Below are positions 58,120 through 64,000 of a stretch of DNA of 64,000 bases, piece after piece. Below the pieces are notes generated by a model. That model saw only the letters and a list, made by a program, of their open reading frames with translations, made no database searches and had not been told where the DNA came from. This DNA comes from Providencia burhodogranariea DSM 19968 (GTDB lineage: Bacteria > Pseudomonadota > Gammaproteobacteria > Enterobacterales > Enterobacteriaceae): NCBI RefSeq assembly GCF_000314855.2, contig NZ_KB233224.1, positions 390,909 to 454,908 of the forward strand, written 5' to 3'. Each line of letters opens with the position of its first letter. The first letter of the stretch is position 1. Both the position numbers and the translations under genes were made by a program.

Positions 58120-60075
58120 ATGACTCAAATAACTAAGCACCCCGTTCCTGCTGAAATTGCAGAAAATGCGCTAATAAACGAACAAGAATATAACAATGAG
58201 TACCAACTCTCTATTCAAGACCCAGAAAGATTTTGGGGCGAGAAAGGGAAAATTATCGATTGGATTAAACCATATACCAAAATAAAAAATACTTCCTTCG
58301 ACCCCGGTCATGTCAGTATTCGCTGGTTTGAAGATGGTACCCTTAATTTAAGTGCTAACTGTTTAGATCGCCATCTAACTGAAAGAGGCAATGAAACCGC
58401 GATTATTTGGGAAGGCGATGACCCTTCACAATCAAAACAGGTTACTTACCGTGAACTGCATCATGATGTGAGTCAGTTTGCTAACGTATTAAAGCAACAA
58501 GGTATTCGTAAAGGTGATGTTGTCGCAATTTACATGCCGATGGTGGTTGAAGCAGCCGTCGCAATGCTAGCCTGTGCTCGCATTGGTGCGATTCATACCG
58601 TCATTTTTGCTGGTTTCTCGCCAGAGGCTGTATCTGGCCGCGTGATCGACTGTAAAGCGAAACTCATCATTACGGCCGATGAAGGCTTGCGTGCTGGCCG
58701 CGCTATTCCTCTGAAGAAAAATGTTGATGATGCATTAAAAAATCCGAATGTCACTACCGTCTCAAATGTCATTGTCTACCGCCGTACAGGCAATGTGCCA
58801 AGTTGGGTCGAAGGACGTGACTTATGGTGGCATGATGTTATTGAAGGTATCAGTGATGATTGCCCGCCTGAAGAAATGAATGCAGAAGATCCACTATTTA
58901 TTCTATATACCTCAGGCTCAACGGGTAAACCTAAAGGCGTGGTGCATACCACTGGTGGTTATTTGGTCTACGCAACGCTAACATTTAAATATACCTTCGA
59001 CTACCATCCTGGTGAGATTTACTGGTGTACCGCTGATGTGGGTTGGGTAACTGGTCATAGTTATCTTCTTTATGGCCCATTATCGAATGGTGCGAAGACA
59101 TTGATGTTTGAAGGTGTTCCTAACTACCCTGCAGTTAATCGTATGAGCCAAGTGGTTGATAAGCACCAAGTCAATATTCTTTATACTGCTCCAACAGCAA
59201 TCCGAGCCTTAATGGCTGAAGGTGATAAAGCGATTGAAGGAACAGATCGTAGCTCATTACGCATCCTTGGGTCAGTCGGTGAACCAATCAACCCTGAGGC
59301 ATGGGAATGGTTTTACAAAAAAATTGGTAATAGTCGTTGCCCAGTGGTCGATACATGGTGGCAAACTGAAACAGGCGGCTTCATGATCACGCCACTTCCT
59401 GGTGCAACCATGTTGAAACCTGGCTCAGCAACATTACCATTCTTTGGGGTGCGTCCAGCTCTCGTTGATAACCTAGGTGAACCTTTAGAAGGGATCAATG
59501 AAGGTAACCTCGTGATTGTGGATTCATGGCCGGGTCAAGCACGCACTTTATTTGGTGATCATGATAGATTTGAACAAACTTACTTCTCTACCTTTAAAGG
59601 TATGTATTTCAGTGGTGATGGTGCCCGCAGAGATGAAGACGGTTATTTCTGGATAACAGGCCGTGTTGATGATGTTTTAAACATTTCTGGCCACCGCTTA
59701 GGTACCGCAGAAATAGAGTCGGCATTGGTTTCCCATCCAAAAATTGCAGAAGCTGCCGTTGTCGGTATTCCTCATAATATTAAAGGTCAGGCTATCTATG
59801 CTTATGTGACCCTAATTTCAGGGGAAGAACCTTCACCAGAGCTGTATACAGATGTTCGTAATTGGGTACGTAAAGAAATTGGCCCAATTGCAACGCCAGA
59901 TATTTTACATTGGACGGATTCACTTCCTAAAACTCGCTCCGGCAAGATCATGCGCCGTATCCTTCGTAAAATTGCATCAGGTGATACTAGTAACTTTGGT
60001 GATACCTCCACACTAGCAGATCCAGGTGTTGTCGAAAAACTACTCGAAGAAAAACAATCAATGAGTATGTCATAA
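58120..60075 (+). CDS. acs: Acetyl-CoA synthetase
   Basis: 651 aa (E. coli 652). AMP-binding motif [60 protein letters not shown], and the regulatory acetylation Lys in [16 protein letters not shown]. Activates acetate to acetyl-CoA through acetyl-AMP at low acetate. AAGGAGA lies 9 nt upstream. First gene of acs-yjcH-actP; a palindromic repeat separates it from yjcH. Confidence 0.97.
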   Translation: MTQITKHPVPAEIAENALINEQEYNNEYQLSIQDPERFWGEKGKIIDWIKPYTKIKNTSFDPGHVSIRWFEDGTLNLSANCLDRHLTERGNETAIIWEGDDPSQSKQVTYRELHHDVSQFANVLKQQGIRKGDVVAIYMPMVVEAAVAMLACARIGAIHTVIFAGFSPEAVSGRVIDCKAKLIITADEGLRAGRAIPLKKNVDDALKNPNVTTVSNVIVYRRTGNVPSWVEGRDLWWHDVIEGISDDCPPEEMNAEDPLFILYTSGSTGKPKGVVHTTGGYLVYATLTFKYTFDYHPGEIYWCTADVGWVTGHSYLLYGPLSNGAKTLMFEGVPNYPAVNRMSQVVDKHQVNILYTAPTAIRALMAEGDKAIEGTDRSSLRILGSVGEPINPEAWEWFYKKIGNSRCPVVDTWWQTETGGFMITPLPGATMLKPGSATLPFFGVRPALVDNLGEPLEGINEGNLVIVDSWPGQARTLFGDHDRFEQTYFSTFKGMYFSGDGARRDEDGYFWITGRVDDVLNISGHRLGTAEIESALVSHPKIAEAAVVGIPHNIKGQAIYAYVTLISGEEPSPELYTDVRNWVRKEIGPIATPDILHWTDSLPKTRSGKIMRRILRKIASGDTSNFGDTSTLADPGVVEKLLEEKQSMSMS

Positions 60076-60126
60076 CTCAAAAGGTCGCCTTAATGGCGAC
60101 CTTACATACATCCCAACAAGATGGTT

Positions 60127-60249
60127 TACTCTAAATAATTCGAGGTGCAGCTAGGCGACAAGCAAACGAATCACAAGGAGCATACATAAGTATGTGACTA
60201 GTGTGAGTGAGCGCAGTCAACAAAGCTGCAACTTGAAGTATGACGAGTA
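60127..60249. repeat. 123-bp palindromic repeat element between acs and yjcH
   Basis: Ends TACTCTAAATAATTCGAGGT / GCAACTTGAAGTATGACGAG pair as inverted repeats. The middle holds CATACATAAGTATGTGAC and the typical AGTGTGAGTGAGCGCAGTC. Same family as 57463-57712. Located inside the operon transcript, where it would form a large hairpin. Confidence 0.85.
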
Positions 60250-60267
60250 TAACAGAGGAGAACTCTG

Positions 60268-60579
60268 ATGAATGCTACTGCTTACGAAAAGGTAGAGAAT
60301 AACCCTCGCTTTAAAGAATTGGTAAGGAAACGCGGTCGATTTTCATGGTTTCTATCAGCTATTACATTAATACTGTATGTCGGTTTTATCTTTCTTATTG
60401 CTTTCGACCCAAGCTGGCTTGGCACGCCTATCACTGAAGGCTCGTATATCACTCGCGGTATTCCCGTTGGTGTAGGGCTTATTGTCATCTCTTTTGTACT
60501 CACTGGCATATATGTTATTAGAGCAAACGGAGAATATGATCGTTTAACGGCTGAAATTTTGAAAGAGGTTGAACAATGA
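60268..60579 (+). CDS. yjcH: DUF485 inner-membrane protein YjcH
   Basis: 103 aa (E. coli 104). Two membrane helices: [20 protein letters not shown] and [20 protein letters not shown]; conserved start [20 protein letters not shown]. Always paired with ActP and overlapping it by 4 bp; probably an accessory of the acetate permease. GAGGAG lies 8 nt upstream. Confidence 0.95.
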   Translation: MNATAYEKVENNPRFKELVRKRGRFSWFLSAITLILYVGFIFLIAFDPSWLGTPITEGSYITRGIPVGVGLIVISFVLTGIYVIRANGEYDRLTAEILKEVEQ

Positions 60580-62225
60580 TAAAACTCCTTCCTATTATCT
60601 TATTTTTTGCCTCTTCAATGGCATTTTCAGATGCACTGACAGGTGATGTAGAGCGGCAACCTGTCAATATTGAAGCGATTATCATGTTCTTGTTATTCGT
60701 TGGATTCACCCTCTATATCACTTATTGGGCATCTAAAAAAACACGTTCTCGCTCTGATTATTATACCGCTGGCGGTAAAATAACCGGTTTTCAAAACGGA
60801 ATGGCGATCGCGGGTGACTTTATGTCTGCGGCATCATTTCTTGGGATTTCCGCGCTAGTTTACACGTCGGGTTATGATGGCCTCATCTACTCCATCGGCT
60901 TCCTGATTGGCTGGCCAATAATCCTCTTCTTGATTGCAGAACGATTACGTAATCTAGGCCGCTATACCTTCGCTGATGTTGCCTCTTATCGATTAAAACA
61001 AAGACCAATAAGAATACTTTCAGCTGTTGGCTCTTTAGTTGTCGTCGCGCTATACCTTATTGCTCAAATGGTCGGTGCAGGGAAGCTCATCCAGTTACTC
61101 TTTGGTCTTGATTACCATGTAGCGGTTATTATTGTCGGTCTCCTGATGGTGTTATATGTCCTTTTTGGTGGCATGTTAGCAACAACATGGGTACAGATTA
61201 TCAAAGCGATTCTGCTACTATCCGGCGCAACATTTATGGCCGTTATGGTCATGAAACATGTCGGATTCAATTTCAATACACTCTTTAAAGAAGCCGTCGA
61301 AGTCCATAAAAATGGCATCGCTATCATGAGTCCAGGAGGATTAGTCTCTGATCCAATATCCGCACTCTCTCTCGGATTAGCATTGATGTTTGGTACAGCG
61401 GGTCTTCCTCATATCATCATGCGTTTCTTCACCGTTAGTGATGCAAAAGAAGCCCGTAAAAGTGTTTTCTATGCCACTGGGTTTATTGGTTACTTCTATA
61501 TCCTAACCTTCATTATCGGTTTCGGTGCAATTGTTCTCGTCAGTGTAAATCCTGATTTTAAAGATGCAGCAGGAAAATTGCTCGGCGGAACTAATATGGC
61601 AGCAGTACATCTTGCTGATGCTGTTGGAGGGAACTTCTTCCTAGGATTTATTTCTGCTGTCGCATTCGCAACCATACTCGCGGTTGTTGCTGGGTTAACA
61701 CTAGCAGGCGCTTCTGCTGTTTCTCATGACCTTTACGCTATGGCAGTGAAGAATGGTAAGGCTAACGAGAAAGATGAGCTTCGCGTATCTAAAATTACAG
61801 TGGTTGTTTTAGGGCTTGTCGCGATTGGATTGGGTATTTTATTCGAAAACCAAAATATTGCCTTCATGGTTGGTTTAGCCTTCTCTATCGCAGCAAGTTG
61901 TAACTTCCCAATCATTCTATTATCTATGTATTGGAAAAAGCTAACAACACGAGGTGCTTTAGCTGGTGGTTGGTTAGGTCTTTCAACCGCTGTGATACTG
62001 ATGATCTTAGGCCCAACCATTTGGGTTGGTATTCTTCATCATGAGAAGGCTATCTTCCCTTATGAATACCCTGCACTCTTCTCTATGATCGTTGCTTTCG
62101 TTGCTTCATGGTTATTCTCAATCACAGATAATTCAGCACAAGGCAAAATGGAAATAGAACGCTTTAGAGAACAATTTGTTCGTTCTCAAATTGGTTTGGG
62201 TATCGAAAAAGGTAAGTCACATTAG
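60576..62225 (+). CDS. actP: Acetate/glycolate:cation symporter ActP
   Basis: 549 aa, same length as E. coli. Signal-like start [16 protein letters not shown], then 13 or so membrane helices of the solute:sodium symporter family: [60 protein letters not shown], and [20 protein letters not shown]. Imports acetate and glycolate for Acs. Ends at a strong terminator. Confidence 0.96.
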   Translation: MIKLLPIILFFASSMAFSDALTGDVERQPVNIEAIIMFLLFVGFTLYITYWASKKTRSRSDYYTAGGKITGFQNGMAIAGDFMSAASFLGISALVYTSGYDGLIYSIGFLIGWPIILFLIAERLRNLGRYTFADVASYRLKQRPIRILSAVGSLVVVALYLIAQMVGAGKLIQLLFGLDYHVAVIIVGLLMVLYVLFGGMLATTWVQIIKAILLLSGATFMAVMVMKHVGFNFNTLFKEAVEVHKNGIAIMSPGGLVSDPISALSLGLALMFGTAGLPHIIMRFFTVSDAKEARKSVFYATGFIGYFYILTFIIGFGAIVLVSVNPDFKDAAGKLLGGTNMAAVHLADAVGGNFFLGFISAVAFATILAVVAGLTLAGASAVSHDLYAMAVKNGKANEKDELRVSKITVVVLGLVAIGLGILFENQNIAFMVGLAFSIAASCNFPIILLSMYWKKLTTRGALAGGWLGLSTAVILMILGPTIWVGILHHEKAIFPYEYPALFSMIVAFVASWLFSITDNSAQGKMEIERFREQFVRSQIGLGIEKGKSH

Positions 62226-62256
62226 TTATTAGGCTATCTAAATAGCCAATAAATAG

Positions 62257-62287
62257 AGCGGTTCGTTTTAGGATGAACCGCTTTTTT
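62257..62287 (+). terminator. actP terminator
   Basis: AGCGGTTC-gttttaggat-GAACCGCT followed by T5. Confidence 0.88.
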
Positions 62288-62346
62288 AATATACTTATAG
62301 CGAATGCAATTAACCCACCTAATAATATATTAGACATTCATCACTA

Positions 62347-62442
62347 AAGAAGACAAGAAGACAAGAAGACAAGAAGACAAGAAGACAAGAAGACAAGAAG
62401 ACAAGAAGACAAGAAGACAAGAAGACAAGAAGACAAGAAGAC
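62347..62442. repeat. 12 perfect copies of an 8-bp repeat (aagaagac)
   Basis: 96 bp of exact AAGAAGAC units between two convergent genes; noncoding. Strong purine bias on the plus strand. Likely variable in copy number. Confidence 0.95.
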
Positions 62443-62471
62443 AATATCAGTTTCAATATAAATCACACCAA

Positions 62472-62484
62472 CGTGACATGTCAC
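62472..62484. other. Palindrome CGTGACATGTCAC
   Basis: The 12-bp core GTGACATGTCAC is a perfect dyad also present at 15595-15606; both are followed by T-rich DNA. Located 3' of two convergent genes, so not an obvious operator. Confidence 0.5.
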
Positions 62485-62618
62485 AATTTTCATTTTATTA
62501 CATATAAAACATTAAGTTATTAAATAAAAATTAAAATAGCAATAATTAATAAATTGGGCTATAAAAAAGCCATCTTGCTATAACAAAATGGCTGTTGTTA
62601 AGTATTGGCCTTCCACCT

Positions 62619-63047
62619 TTACTTGGCATAAGTTACTTTTTCTGCTTTTACCCATTCGTCGACTAAATCGAGAAATTTAACTGGATTATTTTTTGATTCA
62701 GCCTTTAAATTGTCAAATTCAGCTTTATTATTAGGAACATAACTCGATAAAAGTTCATTCAATGACGTTGTTTTATTAGCAAAACGTTCATTCAGATTAA
62801 GTTTTTTATAAAGAGTAAATGCCAATACAATACTAATAACAAGCATACCAATCACTGATGCTAGGTTGTAGTCAATATGAAGCCATTGACGTACTGAGTT
62901 AAGAAAAAGGAATGGCACAAAAAACATGACTAATAACGAAAGAATGATTGCACCATCTTGCCCATTATTAAATTCATCTTCTTTTTGCCCATTAACTGAA
63001 ATTATTTTGCTAAACACTTGGCTATTAATCATTTTTTTATTTTTCAT
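62619..63047 (-). CDS. Hypothetical inner-membrane protein
   Basis: 142 aa from ATG 63047, which has AAGGTGG 7 nt upstream (ATG 63068 is before it). Two hydrophobic segments, AIILSLLVMFFVPFLFL and SVIGMLVISIVLAFTLYK, separated by a short loop, then a charged cytoplasmic C terminus (KNNPVKFLDLVDEWVKAEK). Not recognized. The layout recalls two-pass accessory proteins; no neighbour gives a hint. Confidence 0.7.
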   Translation of the reverse strand: MKNKKMINSQVFSKIISVNGQKEDEFNNGQDGAIILSLLVMFFVPFLFLNSVRQWLHIDYNLASVIGMLVISIVLAFTLYKKLNLNERFANKTTSLNELLSSYVPNNKAEFDNLKAESKNNPVKFLDLVDEWVKAEKVTYAK

Positions 63048-64000
63048 TTTATCCACCTTGATAAACAAGATTGTGTTTTCTAGTAAAACAATGCATTAAA
63101 TTGATTTACTCATATGCTTTTATTTTCTAAAAAAAGTGAAGACTGCATACACTACTTTCTGCGCCCATTTTTCTGTAAATCTAAATCTTGTAATAACCAG
63201 CTTACCAGCCTTAACAAGATTACTTATTAGTAGTATATATTTAACTTTTTTCAACATCAATTTAACATTTGTAATCTATTTAAATGCGTAAATAGCTTGA
63301 AAATAAGAAAGAAAATAGGAAAAAGAAATAAAGAAGGAGGAAAATCTTTTGTCGATGATTGTTAACGCTATTACTTTATAAGTTGATCTTATTGATATAA
63401 TTTATTTTAGCGATAGAAATGGTAAGCGTAAAGAAGGCATATTCAGACTATGAAATAACATATTCAACTTTATTTGCTTAACAAAGATATATTGTTAAAA
63501 TCATCAAATTTGCTAATCAATTATTATTTACTCAAAAATAAAAATCTATCAACTAAAATAAGTCAGCTGTTACTAGCTAGCTTGAATAACAGTGATGCAT
63601 ACATATTGGCATAGCTATTTCACCTGAGTATGGATGCTAGCTTTGGCTCTCTAAACTATTATTATCGAGCATACCAAACGATATATTGGCAATACAAATT
63701 ACACAAATCCACAACTCTACGCATTAGTACCTGAAAATAAGTGAGCTGTTACTCACTAGTTTGAGTCATGATGATGCATTTATATCGCCAATTCAGCTTG
63801 AGTATGGGGCTAGTTTTGATTTTTCTAACGTATTAATCTCACGCGATAGATAAAACAAAACAAGTGAGCTGTTACTCACTAGTTTACATCGTGATAATCC
63901 ATTCATGCTGTTAATTCGAGCAGGGTAACACGCTAAATATTCACGGGTAAATAGGATGACGGATTAAAGATAAGTCAGAATGAGGGATAAGGGATAAGAG
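63048..64000. other. Gene-free repeat-containing stretch
   Basis: No ORF of note. Three dispersed copies of a related block begin at 63561, 63740 and 63863; the best conserved part is AGTGAGCTGTTACTCACTAG with stem GTGAG-ctgtta-CTCAC. Further shared pieces include GATGATGCATT and TTGAGTATGG-GCTAG. The window ends in short GGGATAA repeats. Confidence 0.65.
63561..63885. repeat. Three-copy dispersed hairpin repeat
   Basis: Copies at 63561 (AGTCAGCTGTTACTAGCTAG, degenerate), 63740 and 63863 (both AGTGAGCTGTTACTCACTAG). Starts are 179 and 123 bp apart; spacers are only partly similar. Confidence 0.75.

Noticed and set aside
63561..63885. CRISPR array
   Set aside because: Only three repeats, one degenerate, with unequal spacing of 179 and 123 bp and no cas genes.

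Overview
The window looks like a chromosomal segment of a member of the Enterobacterales, most likely Morganellaceae and probably Providencia. This rests on protein identity to E. coli housekeeping genes, E. coli-like local gene order (prlC-rsmJ, uspA-uspB-pitA-yhiN, pckA-hslO-hslR-igaA-nudE-mrcA-hof-aroKB-damX-dam-rpe-gph-trpS, acs-yjcH-actP), AT-rich intergenic DNA and a Proteus MrpJ-type fimbrial regulator. The genus assignment is inference; no database was searched.

Layout. 1-1.03 kb: a ToxR/CadC-like membrane transcription regulator and a truncated partner gene running off the left edge. 1.6-4.1 kb: mesX-mesD, an oxygen-dependent, folate-independent methionine synthase pair, behind a good MetJ operator. 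4.1-4.7 kb: an IS3-family remnant and a long palindrome. 4.9-11.7 kb (minus strand): a complete E. coli common pilus type operon ecpABCDE preceded by an MrpJ-like XRE regulator instead of LuxR-type EcpR. 12.2-15.2 kb: a decayed mini-island at the selC tRNA, bounded by imperfect 16-bp direct repeats, with an integrase remnant, rhuM, broken small genes and a 13-copy hexamer repeat. 16.1-25.3 kb: prlC, rsmJ, gdhA, uspA, uspB, pitA, yhiN. 25.4-26.4 kb: Fur-controlled sRNA RyhB and pirin yhhW. 26.6-29.4 kb: an orphan Hcp (type VI secretion) locus with two broken candidate effector genes and two small membrane proteins that may be immunity proteins. 29.7-48.8 kb: core genes for gluconeogenesis, redox chaperone, envelope stress, peptidoglycan synthesis, DNA uptake (hofMNO and an unusual short hofQ), shikimate pathway, Dam methylation, pentose phosphate pathway and tryptophanyl-tRNA synthetase. 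49-52.2 kb: a pirin / YcaC-type hydrolase / SnoaL-like / LysR cluster with repeated operator-like sites. 52.5-55.9 kb: a heterodimeric ABC exporter. 55.9-62.2 kb: yiiM-type MOSC protein, sodA, acs-yjcH-actP. 62.3-64 kb: an octamer repeat, one small membrane protein and a repeat-rich gene-free stretch.

Most interesting points: the selC mini-island with recognizable att repeats; the Hcp effector/immunity locus in which both putative effectors are broken while the small membrane genes remain open; the sodA promoter and Fur box separated from the gene by two palindromic repeat elements; the same repeat family between acs and yjcH; the apparent HofP-HofQ hybrid lacking the N0 domain; three simple-sequence repeats with 6, 8 and 9 bp units; and a possible A-tract frameshift at the start of the regulator's partner gene.
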